Of a stretch of 64,000 nucleotides of DNA, positions 1 through 12,236 are shown in pieces; positions within the stretch are counted from its first letter, which is position 1; the number at the start of each line of letters is the position of its first letter. Origin of the DNA: Megalonaias nervosa (taxonomy: Eukaryota; Mollusca; Bivalvia; Unionida; Unionidae); the NCBI GenBank assembly GCA_016617855.1, contig JAECUM010001824.1, positions 100,928-164,927 on the forward strand, written 5' to 3'. The position numbers and the translations under genes were made by a program. The notes beneath the pieces are model-generated. The model worked only from the letters and a program-made list of their open reading frames with translations. It made no database searches and was not told the origin of the DNA.

Positions 1-844
1 AATTCAACATATTATCATTTCTAACCTGATTGTCACCGAGGAGTCCCAAACGTTGTCATCTTCTGTGCTTCTGAAACCAAACGAGTGCTTCTTTATTAAC
101 ATGGTGCCATGTTGGTGTGGGCAAGTTAACAGATGTCATGTAGATCGCGTCTTCGATAAGCACTAAATAATTCATTCAATTTCCGTAACTGTGTGAGTTA
201 CCTTGTTAGAGCACGTGTATGTAAGAGCTATACCATTTAATTTTGTTCATTTTTTAAAATAAAATTATTGAATTTAGACATTTCAAATATTGGATGCCGA
301 CATTTTTTTTTCTCCTTCTGAAACCGGAAATGGACAGTGAACAATCTGTCTGGTTATTTACACAAATGATTCCAACGACAGTTTTAGTTTGGTTTGAAAC
401 AAGAACATGATAATAATGTTAGGGGCCACCTGGTGAAACTCGGGTTAGAAAATATAGATTGATGACTGAAATGACAAAGTTTCGTGCATTTTTAAAAAAA
501 TATATATCCTGCATGTTTTTCGTTTTAAAACTGGTCGGGATACGAGTCAAAGTACTTTTCTGCACTCTTTTAAAAAGTGCCTCCTGATTGTGTAGTACTC
601 ACACGCCTTAAAGTTATTATTATTATATTATTATTATTATTATTATTGTTGGAAACAAATATATAACTAAAAACGAGGGAAAGCTTGATTACTTGTATCA
701 GTTATATCAGCTACGCTTAAGGTATTTTTGAAAATGCAATTTTAATGAACAATCGTTTTGTTTGGGGTTTTTTTTACATACTGGGGTGTCATTAATACAC
801 AATAATTGTTTTTAAACAAAAACACTTAAGATCTTACATCAGCA

Positions 845-918
845 GCAAACCAAAAGTTCATATCTAAAAATGGCATGAATTCAAAATTTCCAAAATTTAG
901 CCATCAGCGGTTTTCTCT
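845..918 (-). pseudogene. Decayed copy of the terminal exon seen at 61,082-61,162
   Basis: Read on the - strand this is the mirrored partner of the exon-like segment at 61,082-61,162. The first nine codons agree (reading K-R-K-P-L-M-A-K-F). After that the left copy carries a small indel, so the frame is lost and a stop follows early. The AG before the exon survives in shifted form. The gene family is not recognised, and only the comparison with the right arm supports this call. Confidence 0.4.
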
Positions 919-1690
919 TCAGTAACGGGAAAATTTATCCATGTCCAAAACCAGACAAGCTTTACACAACCTTGAACTATATCAAAGCTGTTATATTTAT
1001 ACTTTTGTACAAGTTAAAAATAAAGGAGCTGAAAACACTTATCTCCACTGTATTCCTAAGCACGGAGATTTGGGCTAAATCATCCCCGGCTGTACATTAT
1101 AATTTACCTAATTTGGATTTACTTCAAAATAAAAGCATGATCCAGCAGAATCAAAGAATTTAAATGAATACTAAAAATTCATTTTTACAATTTTATGTGT
1201 CCTCGTAACTAAGACAAAATAGTTAATTAAAAGCCTAGAACATACTTAAAAACTCATCCCTTGGATGGCGCTGATGTAAATTTGTTCTCAAAATTCTAAA
1301 GTTGCCAATACCTACAAAAGCATTCAGGCTTTGTTATTTGTTCAACTCCATGTTATGTTTATTTTTTTTAACCCAACTCTTATTTTGTTAAGAACATCGG
1401 TGATGATAAGATTTCAAATAATCTTTTTTTTTAAAAAAAGTAAAAATCATTACAACTGAAGAAAAATGAAAAATAATAGCACACATTCCGATACTCTTTA
1501 AATGCTTTCACTTGCAGGAGTAATGTGCTTACTTTCTCATTTGTCATTCAGTTAATTCCAAACTGTCACCATTCCACATGAAACTCCTTAGTTTGATTTC
1601 AACTATCCTATTTTGTATCAATTATCAAAACTGTCCGTTTTTCTCAGCACAAATGATGCAAAAATGTCATCCTAGCACAAACAGAACTCT

Positions 1691-1767
1691 ACAAGTAGAA
1701 TTCTTGTGTACAAAATAGTAATCCATAACACAGCATGGGCTCTCCCGCAACTTTGCTTTCTTTGCAA
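1691..1767 (-). pseudogene. Decayed copy of the 76-nt exon seen at 59,878-59,953
   Basis: This is the mirrored partner of 59,878-59,953. The polypyrimidine tract and the acceptor (cttttcag before 1,767) are conserved. The stretch coding a Cys-Gly-Arg tripeptide is still readable, but a 1-nt insertion and a 1-nt deletion shift the frame. The donor GTAAGT of the right-arm copy is GTAGAG here. It looks like a dead paralogous exon. Function unknown. Confidence 0.45.
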
Positions 1768-2478
1768 CTGAAAAGCTAATCTTATCCAATTTCTGACAAT
1801 AAACAATAGGCTTGAAAATAACTGAACAGTGTTTAATGTATTGAATAAGCATTTTGTTGAATCATATCACACACAAAAATGCCAATTAAAGTAAAATTTC
1901 ATCTAATGCTCAATGACAAATTTTCACTTTTGGCCCCTTGAAAGAATGACATACTGTCATGTATGTTAAAGTGCAAGGAAGGAAAGAGATGCTTACATAT
2001 GTGAACGGTTTAAATAGCGGTAAGGTTAAAATATTGCGCATTTCTAAAAATGTGTTAGGTACGTAGTCTGCATATCAAGATATCAAGTAAATTGTGGACT
2101 CTACACCATTCTATTAATCAGATCGATACGCCCGCTAAAAGAATGCCAGATATGCACAGTTTGGGGTATTTGCTTTGCATAAATACTCATAATTCCACGT
2201 AAGAAGCGTACAAGTGAGTACAATGTATGGTGCAAAGATAAAACTGTTGTGAAAACCTGGTCTAAGGTTATTTTCGAAAAGCTGTTTACGAATGATTCCC
2301 ACTATAGTTATGTTACAGCTAACATACCCCTTTAACAGAACTGTTATTTCTCTGAAGTCATCAACTCAGAGAAGGATTAACAGTTAATCACACACTGGCT
2401 TACTGACTGTTTACCTAATTACACAGGTCTAGCCATTAGATACTGCCCAGATCTGGCATGCCAGACTAACTATTTAAA

Positions 2479-2515
2479 AGGGAAAGGGGGGGGGAGGGGG
2501 AGGAGGAGAGGGAGG
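2479..2515 (+). repeat. G-rich, potential quadruplex-forming tract
   Basis: A purine-only stretch with runs of 9, 5 and 3 guanines separated by single adenines, so it is compatible with G-quadruplex formation. No promoter or gene is visible beside it. Apart from this and the copies listed at 2,550-2,890, nothing recognisable lies between 2,400 and 3,240. Confidence 0.6.
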
Positions 2516-2549
2516 TGTGCCTCACGGGGTCGCATTGCAACTGAGAAAA

Positions 2550-2890
2550 GGTGCGTCCAGAAGGTTCATTATAAGACCAGTTGGTCTTAAATGAAAATGG
2601 TGGCAATCTGATGTCAAATATAGCCATCACTGAAGATCTTGTCATTGATACTCCTTCTGAATCCAAAATCAGATCTTAAAAGTATTGTTATCTCTGCTCT
2701 TCACCAAACAGATGCCTGAATATCAACATTGGGTTTTCATCATGATACTTCTTATAACACATAGTTGGTTCTAAATGAAAATGGTAGCAGCCATACATCC
2801 ACTATGACCGCTATGATGATGTCTTAACCTTGTTGTCACTTCTCACCCTGGTCAGATGATCATTCTGACATGGGGTGCTCACTAAAAGAC
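2550..2890 (+). repeat. Two degenerate units of a dispersed tandem repeat family (family M)
   Basis: Each unit has the signature 'ttggtcctaaatgaaaatgg' followed by text resembling 'ggccatcttgaaaatcttgt'. The same family forms arrays at 43,930-44,990 and 63,390-64,000 (+) and inverted fragments near 5,080-5,570 and 7,735-7,900. It is non-coding, and the 66-residue reading frame across it is not preserved between units. Confidence 0.6.
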
Positions 2891-3239
2891 TTAAATTCCT
2901 TTGTTATTAGAACCTAAAGAAGCGTTAATGCATTATTATTCCTTCAAGTCTGGATTATTTTTTAAATTGTCTTATTCTTCTTTAAGGCTGTAATTTTTAT
3001 ACCTGTACATGGCTTTGGTTGGTTTACTAACTGTAAACATTTGTAAAATAATACACAAGTAAAGAAACAAGCACATGTCTATCAGTTATAAGGAAACTAT
3101 ATGTTCCTATTAAATAATATGTTTTCACATCTCACCTTATGATGACTGTTTAGTAAAAGCTTTCTGCTAAATCTTTCCTCACACAGATTGTGTCATTGCA
3201 TTAAAAACAGTTGTCCCATAACATCATTCATTTGGTTGA

Positions 3240-4210
3240 TTTAACATCACACATCCGGCTGATTTTACCACTGTAGTACAGATCAGGCTATTTACCCCAA
3301 CACTGCACATCAGGATAATTTACCACAACACTGCACATCAGGCTGATTTAACACAAGACTGCACACCAGACTGATTTACCACAAGATTGCACTACCAGGC
3401 TGATTTACTACAAGACTGCACATCAGGCTGATTTATTATAACATTGCATGTCAGGCTAATTTAGCACAACACTGTAAATCAAGCTTATTTGCTACAAGAC
3501 TGCACATCAGCCAATTTACCACAACAGAACATATCAGGCAGATTTACTACAAAACTGTGTGTTTGTGTGTGTGTGTGAGACATGTAGCATTGTGTCCCAC
3601 CCAGTCGCATTTTTTTCATGACGCTAGGCTGACCAGTCCTAACACTAACCTCTTAATGCTGAGTGCCAAGCAAGAAAGCTGCTAGTAACATTTTTATAAG
3701 TCGCTGGTATGATTCAGCCGGGGTTCGAATTCGCAACCTACAGCATCTAAGGTTGATGCTGTAACCAATTAGGACACTATAGAGGTTATAATCATAGAGA
3801 AATCCCAACACACAATACAAATTAAATATACATACCAAATCCCTTGAAATGAAAAAGAAAGATTTATACAAAGCTACACATCAGGTTGAGTTACCATAAC
3901 AAAACATATCAGGCTGATTTACCACAAGATTATCCATCAGACTGATAAGCAATACTACAGATATGGCTGATTTACCATAGTGCTATACATCAGGCTGATT
4001 TACCACAACATAACATATCTGGCTGATTTACCAAAGTACTATACATCAGGCTGTTTTACCACAACAGACCATATCAGGATAATTTACTACAACATTGCAC
4101 AGCAGGCTGAGTTACCACAAAATTACACATCAAGGTGATTTATCTTAACATTACATTGCAAATCAAGCCGACTAACCAGGGCTGAACAAATCTGGCCGAT
4201 TTACCACAAC
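3240..4210 (+). repeat. Satellite of about 30-34 bp units (family H), split by a SINE
   Basis: Roughly 25 diverged units follow the pattern 'catcaggctgatttaccac' plus an A/C-rich variable part. The array is interrupted at about 3,572-3,870 by a tRNA-like repeat. The same unit occurs in reverse complement at 58,590-59,020, exactly where the mirror of this position is expected, so the array probably existed before the inverted duplication. Confidence 0.75.
3572..3800 (-). mobile_element. tRNA-derived SINE, family 2, inserted in the satellite
   Basis: On the - strand a tRNA-like head is visible: a box A-like segment (about 3,755-3,775), an anticodon-stem-like GCATC/GATGC pair, and a box B-like GAATTCGAAC at about 3,717-3,732. 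The body, with the text 'cctcttaatgctgagtgc' on + at about 3,650, is shared with the copy at 26,085-26,480. The two flanks are satellite units of the surrounding array. Confidence 0.6.
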
Positions 4211-5660
4211 ATAGGCCAATAAATCAGCCCAAAAAAATGTAATGATGCAGAATGAAAACTAAGGGGCTGATCTTGCTTATTCTTTAGTAAATGAAATTGT
4301 GTGCAGACACTTTTGTTTGCATATAACAGTGTACATTTTAGAGTAATATAAGTAGAATATTTCTGGATCAAATCTGATGTTTTACAAGTTTGCAAATGCA
4401 TGTGGACTACCAAAATTCTACCTACTGCATCCATTTCAAATGTCATGTTTATGTTTGATAACAACTTAGACTAAGCCTTTTCTTAAGAAAAAAGTGCTCC
4501 AACAACATGGAATTCCAATTATTATCTGTCTTTATTGAGAAACTGTATGGTGAAGTTTTCAGCATATTTTGAAGTCAAATTTGATCAGAAAACACTAAGA
4601 GATTTTCATCAGTGTACACAAATAATAAGTTTCACACAAAGCTTAATTTCAGTTATTGCAAACAAGTGTACACATTTGAAATTATGCTGTTACAGCTGCA
4701 TGTGCAACACCACTAGAATGCACTGAAAACAATAACTGATATACATATGCTGCAATTTGTGACTGATGTAAATATCATCAAAGACATCTAACACACTGAA
4801 AATAATAGTAATGCATCGTTAAACTGTATGTCAAAGAGCAATTACATATCTAATGCAGAATACAACTGATTATCCATCTGAAGCTAAAAGCTAGTGAAGA
4901 TTGAAATAGTTTGTCTTTGTACACTATGACTGAGACAAGAGTTCCGTGAAGGGACTGTTGCTTTGCTGACTGAAACAAATTTCCAGGAATTCAAGATAAA
5001 ACAATTTCTACCTTTAAGTGCTGAGTGCAGAAAACATCTCTGACATTCTTCAGCAATAATAAAAATTTTCAAATCAGCTGCTGTAGTGGATACTGGATTT
5101 TACATTAGCACCATTTTCATTTCAGACCAAGAAAACATCATAAGAAGTTTTCTGGTGGAAATCCCACTTCGATACAACTTTCTGTTTTGAATAAAAAATG
5201 ATAAGATTTTTAAGAAAAAAATGCCATATTAGCCATATTGGATTTCAGATTGAAATTATTTTCATTCACTACCAACTAAACATTCTTATACGTCTTTTGG
5301 TCAAAGCACAGTGTCAACGTAATCAGCCCCCTAGAAATAATGGTAGTGAAAACATGATATTCAAGGATACCATTGTGGAAGCACACTACAGTGAAAACCC
5401 CATGTCTAATGACCATTTATGACAACAAGAATTTCAAGATGGTCACTGTAGCAGGCATACTGGCTGTCTGCACAGTACCATTTTTATTCGGGAGCAACAA
5501 GACATAACAAGTCATTTAGTACTAAACCCAGATTGATTTATCATTTTGGGGAGGGAGTTAAAACTAATTTTAATGATGTCACTATTGCCTTACTACCTCT
5601 TCAGAGATGTTAGGTTCCCATCTCCAACCTTCCATCTGATAAAACATTTTAGAAATATCC
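4210..5660. other. No gene recognised; reverse copies of family M
   Basis: Between 4,210 and 5,080 I see only AT-rich unique sequence. From about 4,884 to 5,570 the - strand reads like family M units (compare 44,900-45,100 on +, which share the segment around 'gaattcctgga'). The short open frames here do not continue into each other and resemble no protein I know. Confidence 0.4.
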
Positions 5661-5666
5661 AGAACA

Positions 5667-6161
5667 GAATGAAGCCAGAACCAGTCTGACTACTCTGTCA
5701 CAGTTTCATGTACTGTCCTCTTCCTCTCTGAATTAGACCTGAACTTTGTGAGGGCCATCAAAGCTGAATGAAGCCAGAACCAGTCTGACTACTCTGTCAC
5801 AGTTTCATGTACTGTACTCTTCCTCTCTGAATTAGACCTGAACTTTGTGAGGGCCATCAAAGCTGAATGAAGCCAGAACCAGTCTGACTACTCTGTCACA
5901 GTTTCATGTACTGTCCTCTTCCTCTCTGAATTAGACCTGAACTTTGTGAGGGCCATCAAAGCTGAATGAAGCCAGAACCAGTCTGACTACTTTGTCACAG
6001 TTTCATGTACTGTCCTCCTCCTCTCTGAATTAGACCTGAACTTTGTGAGGGCCATCAAAGCTGAATGAAGCCAGAACCAGTCTGACTACTCTGTCACAGT
6101 TTCATGTACTGTCATCTTCCTCTCTGAATCAGACCTGACTTTGTGAGGGCCATCAATGCTG
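5667..6161 (+). repeat. Tandem array, five 99-bp units
   Basis: Units start at 5,667, 5,766, 5,865, 5,964 and 6,063 with the text 'gaatgaagccagaaccagtc'. The period is 99 bp and is almost invariant; only a few substitutions (for example cctcttcc or actcttcc) and one missing base in the last unit are seen. The near identity implies recent amplification. A 99-bp period keeps the reading frame, but stop codons occur in every unit. Confidence 0.9.
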
Positions 6162-6560
6162 AATCAGAGAAGGGAATCATGTAACAGAGACAAGTAGTTT
6201 TATATTATTGTTACATTACCTGTCACTATTTGTCTTACCAGTTTGAATGCAAGCTGAGGGTCTCAAAAAGAACTAGCATAAGAAAATATACTCACCCTTA
6301 CAGTCCACTACTATAAGTTGGCAGCATATTGGTCTTTTTTTTGTGCCATAACTACTGAGTCCAAGGAAAATATGCATTTGCTCTGATGTCCCAAAGACTG
6401 AAGGTTAAAGGAGAAAGTAATGGTTAATCATAAAACACAGCTTTTATAATATCCTTTAATGATGAATGATTGAAAGAGTCCATGAAGTAGCAAAAGCCTA
6501 ACTTCATGGGCTTTAAATCTCACAAAAGAAAATTCCATCTAACAAAGGAAATGAAAAGTT

Positions 6561-6810
6561 GTTGTTGTTATAGAGTTTAACGCCATTTTTCAGCACAAGA
6601 TAGGCTATACATAGTGGCCAGTACAAATGGTGGAGGAAGAACCTGGGAAAACCCTGGAAAGAACCACCGACCCACAAGAAGCTACCGGCAAGCTTTCTCA
6701 CATACTCACACTGGCTGAGCCCAAGACTCCAACCCATGCAGACAAGAGGTGAGATGGCAGTGATCCGTAACGGTGAGCGCTTTAGACCACTCGGTCACTC
6801 AGGACCCCCC
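6561..6810 (-). mobile_element. tRNA-derived SINE, family 1, full length with 13-bp target duplication
   Basis: On the - strand it starts with a tRNA-like head (box A-like 'tgaccgagtggtctaaagcg'), then the central segment 'gggtcggtggttctttccag', and ends in a (CAA)n-type tail, seen on + as gttgttgttg at 6,559-6,568. The flanking direct repeats 6,548-6,560 and 6,811-6,823 (gaaatgaaaagtt) are identical, so this insertion is fairly recent. It is present only in the left arm. Bases 6,161-6,548 hold nothing recognisable. Confidence 0.88.
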
Positions 6811-7194
6811 GAAATGAAAAGTTATCTTGATAACAAGGATTATCTACCTGGAAATGATGCCAAGATATCAAATAGAACCATAATGCCCTAACTGAGCTCA
6901 GAAGTTTATCTTAATCATCTCCATCACAGATACAAGTGAGATCTCTAAATGAAGTGGAGTTACCAAAGGAAGTTGCTGTTTAGATAAAACACCACGTAGA
7001 TAAAGGAGAAAAACAGATTCATAATTGCAACTGAATGGTAAACAACCATTTTCTATAGACAAATCTTAAAGCTTGCTCCTTCTTATTACAGATGCTTATG
7101 ACAGCAGGAAAAGAGTTTTATGGGAAAGGATCTGAAAAAAAACTTAACACAGTGGTTCACAAAAATGGTTATGACAAAGATCACAACATGCCCA

Positions 7195-7740
7195 AGATTC
7201 CTTCAAGGTATTAGTGAGTGAGATACCATAGGAAACCATCACATGTTACTTGGCTGACAGAATCTGAAGGTCTAAATACTACTGCCTCATTTCCAAACTG
7301 TTTCTGTGAAGGATAGTTTCTTGATGGAAAATGGTCCCTGATAAACAAGACCTTCTGGCTCCAAATGACAATGCCAACCTGAATCCAACATGTCAGAAAA
7401 CAGATAGGATTTGGGTTTCGGGGCATGCATTGTGAATCCGATCAGAAACTGGTTGTCGCTGGTCCATCAACTCAAGTGATGGCAAATACTGTTCCTAGAG
7501 AAAACCAAGCTGTCATGAATTCCTGTCTGCTTTCAAGGTAGAAACTGGAGTGGGTGCAGACAACTAGGTTTTCCGCAGAGTTGAAGGTCCCCAGGAGGGA
7601 TAGGTATAGGCGAGCTGACAACAAAGCTGTGGCTTGAAGTGAATTCAAAAGCTTCAGGATTCTGTCTTATTCAGTCCAGAGGGATGCCAAAATATCCCCA
7701 CATAAGCTAAATCTTCTGATGGATTAGCTCCTAATTTCTC
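7195..7740 (-). pseudogene. Remnant of a DIRS-like retroelement (reverse transcriptase end and RNase H)
   Basis: Translated on the - strand, with frameshifts and stops, two stretches look like the end of the DIRS-type reverse transcriptase and its RNase H. One is a segment reading L-S-L-L-G-T-F at about 7,580-7,605. The other is a segment reading H-R-N-S-L-E-M-R at about 7,283-7,309, in the place of the RNase H motif that includes the acidic residue of 'LEM'. The order on the strand matches DIRS elements and the copy at 17.7-20.6 kb. No recombinase domain or termini are seen. It has no partner in the right arm, so it was inserted after the duplication. Confidence 0.45.
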
Positions 7741-7899
7741 CAATAAGATTTTCAAGATGACCAGTATGACAGCCACACTGGCTGTCAGATAGGCGCCATT
7801 GTCAATTATGAGCAACTAAACAACATAATTCTTAAGTGAAAACCTCAGGTTGATATAATCATCCATTCAGAAGTAGTGGTAACAGAAAGTTTTATCAAT

Positions 7900-8620
7900 T
7901 TATCTCCAATGGCCACAAGCTTAAAGAGTTGAAATCTGCTTGAAAAGAAACTGTCAATACTGAATTGCAACTTTGACCTTCAAGGTAAGATTCCAACTGC
8001 ATTATGCAACACACATTCTAGAAAAGCTTCTCTGTAAATCTCTATCAGCTTTGATAAAAAAATTGCAGGAAACAGAAAGTAAAGTGTGACAGAAAAATGA
8101 AAATATTTCCCTGGGGATTGTCTAAATCAAGAGGTGGTATTAGGCATTTTTAGTTTTGGTCCACTGAAACAATTGGTCCATTTCAGGTTTTCTGGGTCAA
8201 TAGGATATGTAAATCTAAAATTTTCTGAGTTTGTTTGTCAGATTAGTGGTCACATCACATTCAACCCAAGAAGTAGGCAGTCCTGGTTTGACTGAGATAG
8301 GGCATTGAGAAAAGCATTACTATTCTTTGGTGCACAAGTCTTTCACAAAAATTGTAAAGTTTTGATCGTGTACCTATGTATGTATGTGTATGTATGTATG
8401 TATGTATGTATGTATAGATGGATGTGTGCAGTCATGTATATATATTTATGTATCACATCCTGAATACTGGTAAGACAAATATGCTGGACATGTTCAACAG
8501 GAGTATATTTTTTCCCCAAATGTAAAATCACTAGATCAGTCATTCCAAGTTTCTCCAGAAAAACTCATATTCAGACTTCATTAATAACTGGCTTTTAAGT
8601 GCATAACCTTCAGCAAAGAA
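7900..8620. repeat. Left block paired with 51,860-52,720 (inverted)
   Basis: Bases 7,900-8,345 match the reverse complement of 52,200-52,720 with about 75-80 % identity by eye, including 'gtgaaagacttgtgca' and 'aaaattttagattt' on the strand that is + in the right arm. Bases 8,545-8,620 match the reverse complement of 51,860-51,940 (shared 'gaagtctgaatatgagtttt'). Between the two right-arm blocks lies a SINE (51,955-52,178) that is absent here. No coding potential is evident in either copy. Confidence 0.8.
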
Positions 8621-8985
8621 CTAGTTCACTGCCTCAGTATATACAATGTACCCTCCACTAAAGAACTAGTTCACTGCCTCAATATAAAACGTAACCCCTA
8701 CCAAAGAACTAGTTCACTGCCTCAATATATAATGTAACCCCCAGCGAAGAACTAGTTCACTGCCTCAATATACAATGTAACTTTCAGTAAAGAACTAGTT
8801 CACTGCCTCAATATACAGTGTAACCTCCAGCAAAGAACTAGTTCACTGCCTCAATATACAATGTAACCTCCATCAGAGCTAGTTCACTGCCTCAGTAAAT
8901 ATAATGTAGCCTCCAGTAAAGAACTAGTTCACTGCCTCAATATACAATGTAACCCCCAGTAAAGAACTAGTCCACTAACTAACCA
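8612..8985 (+). repeat. Tandem array, about nine 43-bp units
   Basis: The unit carries 'aagaactagttcactgcctc' followed by 'aatatacaatgtaacc'-like text. Starts are spaced at about 43 bp (ctagt at 8,621, 8,666, 8,709 and so on). The last unit is diverged (agtccactaac). No coding function. The array begins exactly where homology with the right arm stops. Confidence 0.88.
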
Positions 8986-10013
8986 TTCAGCATGTGAACC
9001 ATTTGATTTCATGAGTAAAGGTGAATCCCCCACTAACAGTTAAGTCGCTTATGAAAACAACAAAAGACAAAAACCCAATACAAGTTGCAACATACTATAT
9101 GTATGGCTTTGTACTAATGTGCTGCCTGAATATTAAGTAGCAAGTCTGATTTTTAACAGCAAACCCTTGGACTCTTGGTTCTGTTCCAAAGTCAGCGTTC
9201 CACTACATTACATGTAGCATATTTCTGGGCTTTACTATGTCAACCAGCCTGAGTACACACATATCTCTGGTATGATGGTTGCATCTTCGTATCAATTTGT
9301 ATAAAATCAAGATGTCTGATCAGTAAATTTACTGTTAATCAGACTGGCTACATTTCAAGAAAATAAAGAAGAATTATGTGAGCAAATGATTATCTGCCAG
9401 TCTTGTGACCTTTCCCTACAAAAAACCTTTGACCCATCAAATAGTGCCTTAACTACAACTTGTTAAGTTGCTGACCTGGGTCATCTAAATATGTTGGCTA
9501 GGGATTAAAAAGTTGACAATCTGGATAAAGAAACAGGCCCTGATTTATGCTCGCTCATGTTTTGACTTGGAATTTAAGGTAGAGGTTATGACTGTGACTA
9601 CAAACACTATCAAGTCAAGGTATATAAAAAGGTACAAGTTTCATTACAATATTTTCATTGGTTTATATGCTATACCCTTATTTCTGTACTGTGGTCATTG
9701 ATTTACATTTTCCCTTGAGATGACTTTGACCTTATGTAAGAGTATGGCTAAGCAATAAGACACACTGTCAAGTCAGGATTAATAACTTGGGGGCGTGAGT
9801 ATGGAATGTGACACACCATCAATACATCATATATACCTAGTTCATTCTAATATATTCAATGGTTCCAGAGTTATACACTGGACAAGGATACAATTTCATA
9901 TTTCCTTCCTGTGACCGTGTGTGTGCTTGTGTGTGTGTGTGGCTTAACTGCACATTATTATAATCCTGACTTATTTGTATCATGTAAATATCATGCTGTA
10001 AATATAAGGTAAA

Positions 10014-10058
<45 letters not shown>

Positions 10059-10552
10059 GTAGGAACATAAACCCTTTCAAGATGTACATCCATCACATAC
10101 AAGCTACAATGTAAAGATGTTACAATTCTTTGATCTAAAATAAATGATCAAAGTTATAAGAAGGTAAAATCCTTAAAATAACGACAAAATTTATGATATA
10201 AACTGCATTATTCCTGAAAGTTCAAGATTTTCCCTGAAGGTACATAGTAAAAAGCTACCTAAATGAGTTAACATAAAATACACTTTTGACTCCTCTGGTG
10301 AAATACACTCTTGACTCCTCTGGTGGAAGTCAATACACTCAACAAGGTGTTCCCCAGTTCACTAGCAAGGTATTCATCTGGATTAAAGCCCACCCATCTG
10401 GAGGTATAAATGAGTCAGGTAAGCATGTAAGTAATTCAATATCACCTCATCTCTAGGGTTTATTTTATATGAGTGTCACTCTCTGATGATGGATTCAATG
10501 ATCTGAAGCTTGTTTGCAGGGATTTTACTCCACATACTGTGCCAGGTAGACA

Positions 10553-10618
<66 letters not shown>

Positions 10619-10620
10619 AG
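8986..10620. other. Unique AT-rich DNA with microsatellites, no gene seen
   Basis: The stretch contains a GT run near 9,927, an (AAT)n run at about 10,014-10,053 and a (TA)n run at about 10,555-10,615 that ends at the LTR element. The 62-residue frame at 9,513-9,701 has no recognisable motif. No right-arm partner is seen, so the stretch was either inserted on the left or lost on the right. Confidence 0.5.
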
Positions 10621-11066
10621 TGATGGGTTCAGAAATAAATCCATAAAATAATTCTGCTATTTACATGTTTATTTACACTTTACACTATATACACTCCTGT
10701 TCCCTTGTGTTGCATTACACAAGAAAACCCCTACTTCCCTGTAGGATTACAATCTAACTATCCATTAGAACTGAGAGAGAAAATCTAATCAATCCTTTCA
10801 CACTGAAAGCTACAAAACCTCTCTCCCTCTCTCAGGTCTGTGAATCTTATTAAACCACTTTCCCAGTCCATGATTCAGTCTAGTTAAAACCTGATACTTG
10901 ACACATGAAAGCAGATAAGGGTTCTCTCACTCCCAAGGATCACTGCCCTCAGCCAGGCAGTTCTGTTATAATTAACAGCTCTAATTGTTTCATCCAGTCC
11001 TATAGGGAAAACATAACTGTCTCTATCATTATAGCATCACCTCCCCAGGTATCTAATTTCATCACA
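10621..11066 (-). repeat. 3' LTR of the Gypsy-type element
   Basis: Begins TGATGGGTTC and ends TTTCATCACA on +, that is, TG...CA with short inverted ends. It matches 14,245-14,690 with the same length. The 79-residue frame at 10,905-11,144 is only a shadow of the LTR. Confidence 0.88.
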
Positions 11067-11424
11067 TTGCTCCCTTCTTTGAAAACATGTGTCCCACATG
11101 TTACTGTGGGAGTCAGTTCAATTTCTTCTTATAGATTACATTGAACTTGTTGTTTTGGCAGGAGTTAAATCATCCTATCAGTACTTTTAAAACATTAGTT
11201 ATGAAGCAGTCTGCTATACTGCTATATAGTTTACAAAATATAAAATTAAATATGAAATATAAAATGTAATTTTTTTTTCTTTTTCTAATTAAGTCAGCTA
11301 AATCCTATTTACACACTAAACACTTATGCCCAACAAAATACTTCACAAGAATTTCTAAGGTAATTTGGCCATTTACTCATTTATACTAACTGAAGTCATT
11401 TGACAGTCACAGAACACTGTCCTT

Positions 11425-12193
11425 CTATTGAGCCTGATTATGTCTTAGATCACTCCATACTCCAGGATCAAATCTCTGTGGTGGGCGTTGCACTCGCTTG
11501 CCACGCCTGTACTCCGTAACAGCCGGAATGCCGGTCTCACTATCAGACCTGTCGGAATCACTTCCTTCACTACAGCCACTGTTAGGAATTTCCTTCTCCG
11601 TGTTAACATTGTCCTTCAACCAGTTTGTACTGTCGCCATAGAATGGTTTTAGTCTATTATAATGAACTACACGCAGTTTGTGTGTTGCAGATTTTTGAAT
11701 GCGATATACCAGGTCACTGATACATTTTACAATAAGATAGGGTCCATCCCAATTTGATTGTAATTTCGGGCTAAACCCAATTTTCTGCTTTGGGTCATGC
11801 AGCCACACAGCATCTCCTGTTTGATATGTTTTAATGTGTGTCTGGTAGTTGTAGTACCATTTCTGCTTTTCGCTCGCATTTTTTTATGTGTTCACTAGCT
11901 AACTCATGGGCACAATCCAAGTATGACCTTAATTTTGAAACAAATTCTGTAGAATTCCTGGACTCCAAAGACTTTTCCTTTAGAGTTCCATACATCAAAT
12001 CAGTGGGTAACCTCACTTCTCGACCAAGCATCATTTCATTTGGTAAGAATTTCGTTGAGTCATGAGCAGCACTACTGTATGCCATGAGTGCCAGTGGCAG
12101 AATATCATCCCAGTTTTTCTGATCCTGGGACACTTGGGTTGCTACAATGTTCTCTATAGTCTGTGAATATGGAAACACTGACTTTGTTATCAA
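11425..12193 (-). pseudogene. C-terminal integrase remnant of the Gypsy-type element
   Basis: Two adjacent - strand frames (12,193-11,831 and 11,808-11,425) read as the end of a retroviral-type integrase. First comes the helix region after the catalytic core, with W-D-D-I-L-P-L-A-L-M-A-Y and P-N-E-M-M-L-G-R-E. Then follows a GPY/F-like module (W-D-G-P-Y near 11,735) and a charged tail with a P-Q-R-F-D-P-G segment. A frameshift separates the halves around 11,810-11,830. The N-terminal zinc finger and the catalytic D,D-35-E core are gone: the deletion junction at about 12,190-12,235 joins the protease-side reading directly to this end. Confidence 0.8.
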
Positions 12194-12236
12194 CTGTCAC
12201 AGCCTCAAACGTCTCAGCCACAGATTTCTCAGAGAC

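Larger units (their letters stand above)
1..2400. repeat. Outer left block of the giant inverted duplication
   Basis: This stretch reads as the reverse complement of about 59,240-61,980 in the same window. Bases 1-60 pair with about 61,905-61,965. Bases 900-920 match 61,081-61,101 exactly over 21 bases. Further pairings are about 1,050-1,170 with 60,810-60,930, 1,490-1,680 with 59,960-60,130, 1,880-2,000 with 59,560-59,660, and 2,170-2,330 with 59,260-59,400. Divergence by eye is about 20-25 % with small indels. No intact gene is seen here; two decayed exon-like segments are listed separately. An (ATT)n run lies at about 617-648. Confidence 0.8.

Noticed and set aside
5667..6161. CRISPR-like array
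   Set aside because: Direct 99-bp tandem repeats without unique spacers in a eukaryotic context.
8612..8985. Regulatory site array based on the repeated actagt word
   Set aside because: Simply part of a 43-bp tandem repeat; no evidence for binding.
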